NCBI RefSeq assembly: GCF_002878395.1
Contig: NC_061116.1
Location: forward strand, 117,577,125 to 117,641,124
Origin: Capsicum annuum
Taxonomy: Eukaryota > Streptophyta > Magnoliopsida > Solanales > Solanaceae
DNA: 64,000 nt
Direction: 5' to 3'
The position numbers and the translations under genes were made by a program. The notes below the pieces were generated by a model. It was not told the DNA's origin and did no database searches. It worked only from the letters and a program-made list of their open reading frames with translations. Below, piece by piece: positions 24,007 to 35,824 of this stretch; within the stretch, counting starts at the first letter, position 1, and the number at the start of each line of letters is the position of its first letter.

Positions 24007-24019
24007 AAGGGGGAGATAT
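24007..24019 (+). other. Polypurine tract of S2
   Basis: The sequence aagggggagatat directly precedes the 3' LTR start (t at 24020), as needed for plus-strand priming. Confidence 0.85.
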
Positions 24020-24989
24020 TGTAATACCCCATATTTTCCTAGCCTAGATTAACCCTCAGTACATGGGTTATCCTGAATAAAAAATTTTAAATACTCAGTA
24101 ATTTTCAGATTGAGCCTGACATTGTATAGAAAATTCAATTAGCTTTTCAATGATATAAAATTTTTAGATTGGACCCCTATTAGTTTAGATTGGGGTATGT
24201 CAGTTAGATGATTACCTCTCATAGTTTTAGTTTTAGTCTCAGTCTTAAGAATAGAACTCAGTTCAGTTCTACAGAATCAGGACTACCAGATACAATCACT
24301 TAGTTATCAGTAATTTAGATAATCAGTAATCTCCAATTATCAGTATTTTTCAGTTAGCAGTTATATATTCAGTTCCAGTATGCTCAGCTATAGTATGCGT
24401 AGTATTTTAAGTAGTTACAAATCCTTCATGTATGTTAATCCATCTCTTGCATATCATTTAGTTAGTTATTTTTCATGCATATGAACCCATGAATTTAGCC
24501 TTAACTTATTTAACATACCAGTACATTCCCACGTACTGATTGCATACTCATTTCTTGCGCTATGATGTTTCATATCATTTGTTCAGACACTAAAGCTCCT
24601 AATGGCGCTTAGCCAGATTCAGCCAACAACAACAGATTTAGCAGTGAGTCCTTATCTATTGAGGCTATGCTTTTATTTCAGTACTTCTACTTAATAGTAT
24701 TTTAGTAGATGGAGTTAGTTGGGGGATTGTCCCATAAACTCCACTTTCAGATAGTTTCAGTTAGAAGGTTTTCAGACTAGATTTCAGAAAATATTTCAGA
24801 TTCATATATTATTATTCATTACCAATAACTTAGATATTTTGAACCGTATGGAATTTCATTCTATTGTGTCGCAATTATTATAGTATTATTGTTTAGTGCT
24901 AACAGCAGATATCAGTTATGGGTTAGCTTGTGGTCCTTCGAGGTTGTAAGCACCATTTAATGACTAAGGGGTAGTCCCAGGTTATTACA
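24020..24989 (+). repeat. 3' LTR of S2, internally deleted (970 bp)
   Basis: It begins 'tgtaataccccatattttcc' like the 5' LTR, follows it for about 145 bp, then jumps from a point equal to about 20490 to about 22005 and follows it again to 'aggttattaca'. The lost segment contains the TATA box and CpG block. Confidence 0.9.
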
Positions 24990-25612
24990 CTCCTTTTGAG
25001 GCTTTGTATGGTAGGCGTTGTCCCTCTCCAGTTGATTGGTTTGATTTTTTTGAGGTTAGACCTTGAGGTATGAACTTTATTCATGAGTTTTTGGATAGTG
25101 TTTGGGTTATTTAGGATAGACTTTGAGTGGCTTAAAGTAGGTAGAAAAGCTATGTGGATCGTAAACTTAAAGCCTTGAGATTCGGTGGTAGTGATTGTGT
25201 TTTCCTTAGAGTTTTACCCATAAAGGGTGTGATCAGGTTTTGAAGGAAGAGCAAGCTTAGCCCTAGGTATATTGGTTCATTTGGGGTTCTTCTGACCATT
25301 TGTGATATTTCTTATGAGTTGTCTTTGCCCCCATATTTGTCGGTTGTTTATCTAGTTTTTCACATTTCTATGCTTCGCTATGGCAGTCAGTTTAGTTAGA
25401 TGAGAGATTGTATTTCTTTGAGGAGCTGGTCTGTATTTTGTCTAGGGATATTATGCAGTTGTGCTCTAGAGTTATCCCTGTGGTTAAGGTTTAGTGGTGA
25501 TATCGACCTGTAGATGAGGCTACTTAGGAGGTCGAGTCTGATCTGCATAGTTCTTATCCCTGGCTCTTTGTTGATTCAGGTATTTCTATGTCTTAGTACG
25601 AGAATGAACTAG
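24990..25612 (+). pseudogene. Integrase C-terminal part of element B, downstream of S2
   Basis: Starting in the right copy of the target repeat, one frame continues PFEALYGRRCPSPVDWFDF. Later text includes KSYVDRKLKALRF, GSDCVFLRVLPIKGVIRF, KLSPRYIGSFGVL, CDISYELSLPP and VFHISMLR. This is the order of the C-terminal integrase domain of chromovirus-like elements ('RQKSYAD.R...LEF..GD.VFLKVSPMKGV.RFG..GKLSPR.IGP'). Stop codons and a frameshift after SMLR show decay. A purine-rich stretch (25605-25630) precedes the 3' LTR but is not a clean polypurine tract. Confidence 0.85.
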
Positions 25613-25630
25613 AGTTATAGTGGTGGATGA

Positions 25631-26214
25631 TTTAACAACCTAAAAATTTGATGAAATATCTGAAATATGTATTTTTGTGTGATTTGACTATTTTACCCCT
25701 CCTTATAATTATAATATGGTATTTGTGGTGTGCGGGGTTGACTAGCACAATTGTCAATGCATTTTGGTGCCTTTTGTGAGATATTATGGTTTTTGATGGC
25801 ATGGAAAGCCTTATTATGGACTTATGTGGTTATATTGCGATCCATGTGGATGAATAAATGAAACGCGCCCGTAGATTTGAAATATCGATCTTAGGGTGGT
25901 AACATGTTTGGTTTGGTTTTAAGGCTTTTAAATCTCTTTTCAAACCTTAATTTGGAAACTGGAATTTCAGGTTTCGAGGGTAAATTTTGTGAAAATGATG
26001 TTGTTTAAAAATCTAATATTTCCATTTAGTCCTGAGCATTGAATTTAATGTGGTTACATAGTTTATTTGTGTAAATCAAATTTCGAATGAATCCCGAGGA
26101 CTTGGAAAAAATTGAAAAATTCCAAGTTTCAGCCGATATCTGGTGTAGGACGCTATTGCACCTCTTGTGCAAAGGGTAGTGAGATCACACAGAAGGAGTT
26201 TTGCATTCGCAACA
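25631..26214 (+). repeat. 3' LTR of element B, first 584 bp, cut by element C
   Basis: It matches the start of 15640-18297 ('aaaatttgatgaaatat', 'gcgggg.tgactagca', 'cttttcaa.cc..a.tttgga'). It ends at 'gcattcgcaaca', where element C begins with tgtcacgacct. The last five bases, caaca, are the expected left copy of C's target repeat. The continuation should resemble 16030-18297 and lie beyond base 64000. Confidence 0.8.
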
Positions 26215-29124
26215 TGTCACGACCTAGTTCACGAGTCGTGATGGGACCTACTAAGACCCACCAGTAGGTAAGCCAACACCATAACCTAGAGTTAAGTCAA
26301 TGGGTTACTTTGGTTGAACCGCCCAACAAGGGACACAATAAATGAACACAATCATAAACAATTATGTTCTGCAATGGAAAATCAACTATGGATACTAATC
26401 CCACAACCTGGTAATATTAGTACAAGAGAATCTAAGTTTGACAATAGGAAATGTGACTCAAGGTCTAAATAGTATATATAATCGTCTTGAATACAAAAGA
26501 CTAAATAGAGATAGGAGGGAAACGGGAAACTCGAAAATCCATGAGCTCACCTATCTCCAGAAGATCAACACTACATAATATCATCTCAGTGGTGGAAACT
26601 AGTACTCAGGTCTACACCAAAAAGGTACAGAAGTATTGTATGAGTACAAAAATAATAGGTACTCAGTAGGCATTCTCAGCCGACTAATCTAAATCATGAT
26701 ATAAGAATGATATAAAGCAAGATAATATTTCTAAGTCAAGGTACAAAAATGAACCTGAATCATCATTATCATCACTGCACAACATAACCAACCAACTAGA
26801 ACAATAATATGACATCTCATATTAATACATACCAAAACTGTCATATAAAATGAGTAATCGATCCAAAAGCGTAAGCAATAAATATACAGTCACAACCGTA
26901 TAAATACGTGATCCAAAAGCCTTACCATATTATCAATATTCATCATAACATCAATATATATATGTATGTTGCCGAATCATTGACAAGTACAAGTCCCACA
27001 ACAGTAAAGTGTAGGAGAAGCAAGGAAAGATATATTATGCTATCTCGCCATTCATTATCAACACATTATAGTAGTAAGTGCGTGAACATACATATCCATA
27101 TGGTATAAACACTCAGCACATTACCGGGCATGACATGATTATTAGCATGGTCAATTATAATCCATGGTTATACTTTCTATAATCTCTCTTATCATGCATG
27201 ATTCACAATACTAGCAAAAAGGGATTCTTTGGCACAAACATAAGTTTAGCCACTAGTCTTGAGCATAATATGAGTAATGGCATAATTCAAGGCTCATATA
27301 GTAAACTAGCCAAAATCTAAGTGATAGCATAGCCATATGTTTAATTTACAACACCTTACAATACTATCCAAGTAATGAAGATAAGATAATTAGACAAGTA
27401 TGCACATGATTTTCAAAATCAATACCATGAATAACACACTTATCGGGTTTAGCCATCATATTACCAAGCATATTCTAGGAATCTCTAAAGTATCTAGGTT
27501 ACTAATAAAGTTACATAGTTCAAGATTAAGGCGGGTCAAGTTCCACTTCTAATATCCTAAATTATCTTCCTCAAGTCCAACTTCTACTCGGAATGAGACT
27601 AAGTTACCTATATCATGTCTCAAAGGTTTATCAATCCACAATTAGTTCGATAGGACAATTCTCCATCAAGTATTCCTCTTAAGTCATCAAAACATCTATG
27701 GCTAATTTGACAACAACTCTTATCTAAGTCAACTTACTCTTAAGATGACCGAACAAAGTCACTTTCATCTAACTAGACAAACTAGAGAATTCTCATGTTA
27801 TTCATGAGATAACAAGCCCAATTAACTACGGTTATAGACTATAGGTCAATTATCATACTTAACAAGTTCAATAGCCTAAGTGTTTCAACTAATCCCAACC
27901 ATTTCCATCTACTATTTCAACATTTAAGACCCCATCCAATCTTATTAAGATATAACAATTATTCTACAGTAAAGCTCAATCTAACACAAGTAAGCCTAAA
28001 ATACCTTGAATTCAAATAGATCACGAAACAACAATCGTTGCTTTCCCTTTCCTTGAAGATCTTTCAACAAGCCACGCTATCAAATATAAATTATTATGAA
28101 AAGAACAACAACCATATTGCACCATTATGCTTCAGGTCCAAAATGGCACCAAAAATCCATAAGTGGGTTCCACATATGGAAAATGAGTTTTCGATAATAA
28201 CCCATTGTTCAAATAAAATTATGGAGTTATATCCCTCACAAAAATTGTGCAAGTCAACTATATTTGGGTCTAAAATAAAGACTCAAGTCATTTGGGGTTT
28301 TGCGTCTAACAATCAAGGATTTAAAACTAAAATTTAAGGAATCTTACCTTAGATTCGATTCTAATCACTAATATGAAATTTGTTTAAGCTCCCACTCAAC
28401 ACCCAACACACATTACAAAGACTACTCTCTCTATTAGGGTTTTAAAGGCTCAAGACAATAAAGAAATGGCAAATTTTTGGTCAAGGAGAGCTCTTAAATA
28501 GATGATCCTAGGCCCTCAGGAGTGGCGATCGTACACCCACGCTAGATATGATTACGTCCATTGTAATTGCACTAAGTCCCACACAATTGCGGTACCTCTA
28601 GATAAATTAGAAGACAACTAAAATATAGAAAAATTTCAATTTTCAGCCAATGCCTCGGGATGCATCCGAAATACAATCTGAGCAAATGAAATATGCAACC
28701 ATACAATTTTTGACATTCTAGACCCACTGTAAAAGTCAAATTTTCTATTTGAGGTCGTTTTAACCAAATATGGGCCCCACACCTGAATTTTATATTTTTT
28801 AACTTTTTGACTAATAGGCCGAAATAAGTTCGAACATGGTGGGACCTAAACCATAGGTCTACCAAACCTGAAATAGATATTGTGGAGTTGCTGGCACAAT
28901 TGGAATTTGCATCTGAAATTGTTTTACTAAAGATTTTGCTCGATGGCCATTTAGAACCAATGAAGACTTCTAAATGGGGTAATGGTTCTAAAAACCAAAT
29001 GGACTGCCCGATAATCATACTATCAGTTCCAAAAATTCATAGATGACTTGGGCTAGCTATGGAAAAGTGCTAATTAATAGAATAAGTGGAATCATGAGAA
29101 ATGACCTGAAGGGTCATTATAACA
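26215..29124 (-). repeat. 3' LTR of element C (2910 bp)
   Basis: Minus sense it starts TGTTATAATGACCCTTCAGG (29124) and ends AGGTCGTGACA (26215), perfect TG..CA ends of the Tekay/Del style. It shares a general layout with the A LTRs but is a distinct family. A TATA-like 'tatttaaga' on the minus strand lies at 28492-28500, with a CpG word block 'gtggcgatcgtacaccc' and 'acacaattgcgg' just upstream (28510-28592). The 148-codon minus frame at 28572-29018 lies inside the LTR and resembles nothing known. Confidence 0.85.
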
Positions 29125-29469
29125 TTTACTACTAAGGAACTTTCATCCCCAAAAGTTAAAGATGAAGGAAAATACCTGAAGTCTCAAACAAATAAATATA
29201 TTGGGCTTCCATCTTGCTCTCGATATCCCAAGTGGTTTTCTCCACTAGGTAGTGCTTCTAATAAACCTTAACTACAAGAATCTCTCTAGTACACAAATGT
29301 CTCACATCACTGGCCAAAATGAGTACAGACTTCTCTAAAAAGGTCAACTCTAATCTAACTGGACTGAATCCCACCTAGGCACATGAGAAGGATCAGGAAT
29401 ATACTTCCACAACATAGAGATATGGAAAATTGGATGAACAAAAACAAAATATAGAGGCAAGGCTAACTC
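29125..29469 (-). pseudogene. Integrase C-terminus of element C, downstream of S3
   Basis: On the minus strand the frame resumes after S3 as ELALPLYF, then FHISMLWKYIPDPSHV, ILVVKVYWKHYLVEKTTWDI and EAQYIYLF, ending before the LTR. This is the last part of gypsy Pol, 'LALPP......FHVSMLR.Y.PD.SHV' and 'V.WR......ATWE.E..M...YP.LF'. Whether it once carried a chromodomain cannot be judged. Confidence 0.8.
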
Positions 29470-29474
29470 ATAGG
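29470..29474 (+). repeat. Target-site duplication of S3, left copy
   Basis: The sequence atagg is repeated exactly at 30981-30985. Confidence 0.95.
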
Positions 29475-30980
29475 TGATTGCACACAAGCAATTCTACGTG
29501 GTCTTATCATGTAATATAGTGGCTTCAAGGAAGCCCAAGTATTGATCTCTCAGGACTTGCGTTCATCTCCTATCTAATTCTAGTTCAACTAATTAAGGAG
29601 AATAGTAAATAGAGTTTTAGAATTAAAAATAAACTAAGAAAAACTAAACTAATGTGGAAAAATAATGACTTTGGACAATCAAGGATAGAAGCCCAGGGTT
29701 AAGGCTTATGAATAATTCTACTATGTTGTTGAACTTGATTCGTTAACTTGCTTATCTTGGTTATTGATTCATAGGGTTAATTGCACGATTACGGTTTTCC
29801 AACCTCTAATCCTTTACCTAAGTTAAAACTTACAACTACATCGTTGAGTGGGGATGTAATAGTTCACTTAAGTTCTTTACAAATATCATCCTACGTATGA
29901 ATCAAGTAAGGCATCTAAGTATATCCCTGTCCTAGATACTAATTCAAGTCTCTTATTTTATCAAGAAACAAGAATCATATTTTGCTTATTCCAAGGGCCA
30001 TGAATCCTTAAAATAGTTAAAATAAGAATAAAAAAACAACCAACAATGATGAGTAAATTAACAAATTTAATTAAAAAAAAAGTAATCATTAACGTGGCCT
30101 TAAACCCAGATAGGAGTTTTAGACTTCAATGGAAATATTCATCATCCAATCCCTTGGATTGATGATACAAACCATGAAATAAACTAAAGTAAAGAGATAT
30201 AAACCCTAAACAAATTTTTGAGTAGCCCAAGTATTTGAATGGGGTCGCATCGTGAAGGCTATTTGACTTAAGAAGGGTTCGCGACGTGGGCCCATCATGA
30301 GGATACACTATTTTAGGTGCCTTCTGAGTGTTTTTTGTATGTAGCACGCACCTATAGTGATATCCCCACTCCCACACTATCCCTGTACATTCAAGGTATC
30401 CAAATTGAGTCCAAGTTGTGTATTATGCTTTCGTTAAGCAATTCCAAGCCTTTTTGAGTTGTTTCTACTTGATTTAAAGCTTGTATATCCTTAATATATC
30501 ATTATAATCCATTAATCAAGCATCCTATAGAATAATACACAAGAATTTAGAGCTCCAAAAAACACAACATCTAACACAACGAACTAGAAACACGATCTAA
30601 GCATAGGTTAATTTTACTTTGATCTTTAACTCATTTCGACTCATGTCTTAATCCAATTGAGCCTTAAACATTATCAACAAGTTGTTTAAACTATAAATAC
30701 AAACAACCTTAGAAAATAATTAAAACACATTAGAACCCAACACAATAGACTAGACAAGCACTTAGCTCAAGCTAGTAATACTAGTTTTCTCGGTTGAACT
30801 CTAAATGATCAATTTGAATCAAAACTTTCTCGTAAACACCATAAAAATTATACACACATACATGGATACTTAAATACATATTTATATCATTATAAACACA
30901 TTAATAACATGAATCATTCTCAAAATAAGGCAAAAAGGCCAGAATAGCTACTCTAGAATGCATAAATACACCCAACAACA
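29475..30980 (-). mobile_element. S3: solo LTR of the S1 (Athila-like) family
   Basis: The LTR is 1506 bp long, minus-sense ends TGTTGTTGGGTG and TGCAATCA, with a perfect 5-bp target repeat (atagg). Removing it rejoins element C integrase codons in frame as GELAYELALP-like text. No internal sequence remains, so the element was lost by recombination between its LTRs. It aligns with the S1 LTR (11988-13638). A word block with 'gggtcgcatcgtgaagg' and 'ttcgcgacgtgg' lies at 30240-30305. Confidence 0.95.
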
Positions 30981-30985
30981 ATAGG
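30981..30985 (+). repeat. Target-site duplication of S3, right copy
   Basis: The sequence atagg is identical to 29470-29474. Confidence 0.95.
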
Positions 30986-32044
30986 CCAGCTCACAAATTA
31001 AGCAGAGAATCTCAAAAAGACCAATATATCGAGGGATGAGATTACCCTTTATTCCAAACCTCATCACCCCCTCATGGGCAAAATATAAAAGATCACATGG
31101 TCACCAACTTTCAATATTAAGGCATGGAGCCTACGGTCGGCATAGGCCTTTTGCCTACTCCGGGCTGCTCTCTGCCTATCCTAAATTACCCTGACTCTAT
31201 GCAATGAGTCCTGAAGAAAATTTATACCATGAGTTCTCACCCCAGAAGTATCAAACCATCTTATAAGAGAATGACATCTCCTAGAATCCAAAGCCTCACA
31301 AGGAAACATCTCAATACTCGAATGATAGATATTGATGTAGGCGAACTCTTCCAATGATAAGTATTGATCACACTGTCCTCCAAAATATATAACACAGTAT
31401 TAGAGTATATCCTCGAGCACCTGAATAGTCCACTCAAACTAACCATTTATCTGTGGATAAAAAGTTATACTTAAATCCACTTGAGTACCTAACCCACCTA
31501 AAATGCTCTCTAGAATTGAGAAGTAAATATAGAACTACAGTATGATATTATAAAAATAGGCACCCCATGCAAATGAACTATCTTTTGAACATAAATCTGG
31601 GCTAATTTCTCAACACTAAAGGTCATATGAATAGGAATTAAATATGATGACTTGGTCGAATGATCCAGAATAACCCAAATACCATCATTTCCATGGCATA
31701 TATGAGGTAAACCACTAATGAATTCCATAGTAATCCTTTCCCATTTCAACTCAAAATGGGTAATCCCTGAGTTAATACTCTTGAAAGCTGATGCTCAGCC
31801 CTAATCTACTGACAACATTGGCAATGAGAAACAAAGTTTGTCATATCTCTCTTTATACCATCCCATAAGTAATGTTGTCTTAAGTATCTATACATTTTAA
31901 CCGTACCGAGATGAATAGAATATCTAGATTTGTAAGCCTCTTGAAGAATTAACTGAATTAAATCATCAAGACGGGAAAAAAAATACGACCCTAAAATCTT
32001 AAAATACCTTCAAAATCAATGGTGTACCTCCCAGACTCACCACA
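30981..32044 (-). pseudogene. Integrase zinc-binding region and core of element C
   Basis: On the minus strand, from 32044 down: SGRYTIDFEGILRF, then LILQEAYKSRYSIHLGTVKM, YLWDGIKRDMTNFV..C.CC (HHCC zinc region), then the catalytic core at 31749-31510 with WERITMEFISGLP, IWVILDHSTKSSYLIP and HGVPIFIIS. The first catalytic aspartate of 'MDF' is Glu and the second, in 'IISDRG', is Tyr. Then LGTQVDLS, TIQVLEDIL and, near 31040, LIPRYIGLFEIL reach the S3 junction. The integrase is dead. Confidence 0.85.
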
Positions 32045-32535
32045 TAAAACACCCAAGACCTTTGCCTTTCAAAAATTATTAGGTTTTGGACCATCTATCT
32101 ATAATACATCTCAGGGTACTAGTCGTACCCTTTGATATGACTTAGTGACCCCTCACTCATATCTTATCAAGTATGGTAGAGGTTACACACTATCCAAGAT
32201 ATTAATTATCCTCCCTATGGTAGTACCTTTGGGTATGAGTCATATCATGTATAGTCGTATGGTGTTTTAGATTTTGTCTTGATGAAATAGTCTTGGGTAC
32301 AGGTCAGGTGGTTTACGATTCTATTCATACCTTAATATACAATTCATACATGTGTAATCGTACCTTGATCAGTGTAGGAGTCCTTCGGGAGGCCTAGGGT
32401 ACGAGTTAGGGTACCACTTATACCCTAGGGTAAAATTTGATAAGGGTGTCATACCCTTTTGTGGGTTGTGTTTTCATCTTTTAAGCTGAGGGCTTTATAG
32501 ATACTTCCCACTCCAAAACCCTTGATTCCCCTTAC

Positions 32536-32543
32536 TATATAAC
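32536..32543 (+). promoter_or_regulatory. TATA-like box in 5' LTR of element D
   Basis: The sequence tatataac lies 491 bp into the LTR. The 3' LTR has the weaker 'ctatgtaacc' at the same place (near 37850). The homologous LTR of element E keeps 'tatataag'. Confidence 0.5.
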
Positions 32544-33444
32544 TTATTTTAGCCTCTTTTAACATATTTTGGATGAATAAAACTCACCAAAAACACTCTC
32601 TAACTCACTCTTGAAGATTGGAGGTTGGGGCTTGAAGAGGTATTCTTCTAGAGGATAAATGGTTCAAGTTTCTTTGTGAATCTTATTTTATAAAGGATGT
32701 ATATATTTTCTCATTGTTAGTTCCAAATAACATTTGTTTTGAACAATGATTTTAACTTGTAAATGGTGGTTTTAGAAATCAAATGTTGAAACATAGTATT
32801 GGGTATTATTTAATCTTTCTTTAACTTGTGTCTTTCATGTTTTTGGTGATTTTTTGAACTTCTGGGTTCTTGTTGATTATGAATTAACAAATGTGTCATG
32901 ATTAACCCTAATCTTGATGATTTCTTCTTTGGTTTTGGTCTTGATAAAAGTGTGCCCAAGGTATTTATGAAAATATCTAAGAAATTGACTAGTCACTTAA
33001 TAATGGTGCATTGAACTATGGTATTGGTCTACTGAATATGAATGAGATATGACATTATTGTGATGAATATGAATTCTTGGTAAATGGTTGGTAAAGGCCT
33101 TGTTGGCCATGAATAAGTTAATGGATGTCTTTGGTAGTTGGTTGACTAAATTGGGTTAAAGTTCATAAACATGAACTCGGTTCGTGATTGAACTAAATGT
33201 GAGTGTAAGAATGCTAATGAGGAGTGATTATCTTGTAAATGTCATGATGTCTATAATTGAAATTTCATCATGATATAAAAGTAAGTCATTGACCTAATTA
33301 AGATTGTGTGGTTATATATGTAATGTTTAATGATAGATTTAGTGGATTGAATTTTCTAAATAGGTTAGATTTCTTATATACTGAAGAGAATAGGTGATAA
33401 TGCATAGATTAAAAAAGGTTAGAGTACAAATTGTCAACTAGAAA

Positions 33445-33780
33445 TGGTCATGACGGTTTATGGTTCAGGTCCACTTACCATATAAGTTGTGAAGGTTTGT
33501 GCTTTGGGTGAAGATTTGTGGTTTGATCCACTTACTATATAATATATGATGGTTTGTAGTTTTTGTCCTCTTACCATATAAACATGAAGGTTTGTGGTTC
33601 GGGTCTACTATCCATATAAGATGTGAAGGTTTATGATTCTGGTCCACTTACCATATAATACATGAAGAATTATGGTTCGGGTCCACTTATCGAATAAGGT
33701 GTGAATGTTTGTGATTCAATTCCACTTACCATATAAGATGAATTAGTCTGTTGTTCAAGTCCACTTACCATATAAAAATG
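33445..33780 (+). repeat. 39-bp minisatellite in 5' LTR of element D
   Basis: About eight degenerate copies of a 39-bp unit with the core 'ccacttaccatataag' followed by 'tgaaggtttgtggttcgg'. The array is shared with the 3' LTR (38805-39180). Confidence 0.9.
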
Positions 33781-34548
33781 TAAGGGCACGAGGTTCAGGT
33801 TCTCTTATCCAAGGTACCCAAGAAGCTAAATGTTCTAAATTATAAGTATGGAAGGTTGGAAGTCCTTCACTCCATGTATCATAAATGAATGCTTCGGGAA
33901 CACATGTCATGAATTCTTTTTTGTTTTGGCATGTTATGTACCTATGTATATGTGTATCTTCATATATTCCTATATAGATGTAAGTGTAGTTGCATATGAT
34001 GGATTGACTTGGTTTGAATAACTGCACTATTTTATCCTTATTCGTGATATATATACTGGTGCTCCAACAACTAACCATCTCCTGACACTATGTCCCCATG
34101 CGATATTAGAGATAGAGTTTTTTCTTCTCTTTCTGTATAGTGATAGGTGTTTAAGTAGTTTGTGTCTTGACATTGAAGTGGTGAGCTTCCATCTTTCTTA
34201 AGGCTTGCATTTTATAGACTCCTTATTTATGTTGTAGACTTATTTAGATTCAGTATTTAGCTATTGTCGGGGGCTTGTCCCGACATATTATGGATACTGG
34301 TTCTGTAGAGGCTTTGTGGGTGACTAGAGACTTGGGTATATTGGTTAGTTATTGTTATTGTTGAATTTATTAGAATCTTCTTAAGCTATGATTGTTGTCT
34401 TGTTTTTGCTATCTTATTTTATAACTGTAGTTCATTCGAAACTTATGGATTGATATGATGGTTAGGTAGGGTTAACAAGATGATCTCTGGTCCTGGTTGA
34501 GATTGATATTTCCCATATGACATGGCCCAGTTTTGGGTCATGTCAAAT

Positions 34549-34560
34549 TGGTATTAGAGC
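34549..34560 (+). other. Primer-binding site of element D (initiator tRNA-Met type)
   Basis: The sequence tggtattagagc lies three bases after the LTR and differs at one base (C to T) from the usual site. Confidence 0.85.
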
Positions 34561-34755
34561 CTAGGTTTATGGTCAGTTGGGAGTCCACAAAGATGTGTCA
34601 AGTAGAATCTCTTTTAGGGGTGTGTATCATGTCACACTCATAAGAGACAGGCTTTAAGATATTTAGAAATCTTTCACTTTCTTGTTATCTTATTTCAATC
34701 TATAGAGTTTATGGTCTTGGATCATTCCGATTTCCATTTTCTTGCCTTTCAGATC

Positions 34756-35824
34756 ATGCCTCTAAGAAGATCTGAAGTTCCTACAAACCCTTTTGTCCTG
34801 ACTAGGGATGATGTTGATGGTATTTACTCTACTTATAAAGTTCATACTCGTTCATGGGGTCCGATGCCTGATGGTGCGGGAGTTTCACCGGTTCCCTCTA
34901 GTCCTTCTTCTTTTTCACCTCAAGGGATATTACTAATGCTAATTTTTATCTCTCTATTACTCTGTTAACTCAATTGGTAGCTTCTTAGGTTGGATGTGGT
35001 ATCCTTTTTGATCCATTCTCTAAGGACACCAGAGTTAGTTAATTCATAAGGTTTCACTTTCCTATATTTATCAATGTAAAGGTTGAAAAAGATCCTTAAA
35101 GTTTCATTAAAAAAATGGGGAAGATCTTTCAGATTATGTATTTTTTGAAAGTTGAAGTTGTTGATTTTCTTCCTATCAATTGAAAGATGTGGAGTACCAA
35201 TGGTACGAAGAGTGGGAGATGTCATGGGGTATGGACGCTAGTGTTGTCGTATGGGAAGATTTATCTAATGCCTTCTTAGAATACTTCTTTCCTCAAAAGT
35301 TGAGGGGAGCAAAAGCAGAAGAGTTTTTGAATTTTAGAAAAAATAGGATGTCTATCAAGGAGTTTGCCTTGAAATTCTATCTATTGTCTAGGTATGTCCC
35401 TGAGATTCTTTCTAGACTGAGAGCTAGGATTCATAAGTTTGTTTTAAGGTTGTCTCCCATATTGGTCCTTGAGAATATGGAAGCTTTATTGATCAATGAC
35501 ATAGACATCTCTAGGTTAGTTATGTATATGCAATAAGTCAAGGAAGAGAAAAGGAAACTAGTTGAGATTAATGAGAGTCAAGGTAAGAGGTCGCGGTCTT
35601 CTGAGCAAAGTGAAGGCCAAAAATCTTTCTGTAAGTTGTCAAAGAGGTAGAATTGGGTGAGTAGTGATTCTCAGTCCAGTGGGGCCTAATTTGTGCTGAC
35701 ATACCCTCCTTTTAGAATTTATGATCAGTATCATCGTGGTGAGTTTGAGAAGGGGAGAAACAGCTGCTTTAGATGTGGTTAGATTGGGCACATACAGCGA
35801 GTGTGCCATTTTCTAGTGGCTACT
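34756..35824 (+). pseudogene. gag of element D with CCHC knuckle
   Basis: ATG 34756 gives MPLRRSEVPTNPFVLTRDDV, the usual Gag start of this lineage. After frame breaks, 35180-35536 reads without a stop and contains VEYQWYEEWE, VVWEDLSNAFLEYFFP, AEEFLNFRKNRMSIKEFALK, LSRYVPEI and FVLRLSPILV, the capsid order. The knuckle at 35765-35806 is C-X2-C-X4-H-X4-C with all four ligands, but one codon inside it is TAG. It is about half identical by eye to the gag of element E (45562-45918), so D and E are one lineage. An upstream in-frame ATG at 34711 lies in the leader and is not the likely start. Confidence 0.85.

Larger units (their letters stand above)
20345..24989 (+). mobile_element. S2: pol-less LTR retrotransposon inserted in integrase of element B
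   Basis: LTRs at 20345-22807 and 24020-24989 flank only 1212 bp of internal sequence holding a primer site, two joined gag fragments and a polypurine tract. No pol is present. Flanks carry a 5-bp target repeat (ctctt / ctcct), and the host integrase motif MAPFEALYGRRC is rejoined by removing the element. The 3' LTR lacks about 1.5 kb present in the 5' LTR. Whether pol was lost after insertion or the element moved as a non-autonomous copy cannot be told. Confidence 0.9.
15640..26214 (+). mobile_element. Element B: plus-strand Ty3/gypsy chromovirus-like element, visible part
   Basis: A 5' LTR (15640-18297), primer site, gag with zinc knuckle, protease remnant, integrase (split by insertion S2) and the start of the 3' LTR (25631-26214) follow in order. 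Reverse transcriptase and RNase H are missing: protease text jumps to the integrase 'TFHP' region at about 20172. The left target repeat copy is probably 'gcttg' (15635-15639). The 3' LTR is cut by element C at 26215, so the rest lies beyond the window. Confidence 0.75.
32045..34545 (+). repeat. 5' LTR of element D (2501 bp)
   Basis: It starts 'taaaacacccaagacctttg' (3' LTR: 'tgaaatacccaagtccttgg') and ends 'ttttgggtcatgtca'. A TATA-like 'tatataac' lies at 32536-32543. A block of 'gggtac..gtaccc' words with 'tagtcgta' lies at 32100-32460 upstream of it. A 39-bp minisatellite occupies about 33445-33780. The ORF-like stretches at 33465-33647 and 33755-34078 fall on this minisatellite or LTR text and are not genes. 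Confidence 0.9.

Noticed and set aside
28572..29018. 148-codon minus-strand frame
   Set aside because: It lies wholly within the 3' LTR of element C, resembles no protein and has no relation to the element's genes.
33445..33780. CRISPR-like array
   Set aside because: Units are directly adjacent without unique spacers and lie in a plant LTR. It is a minisatellite.
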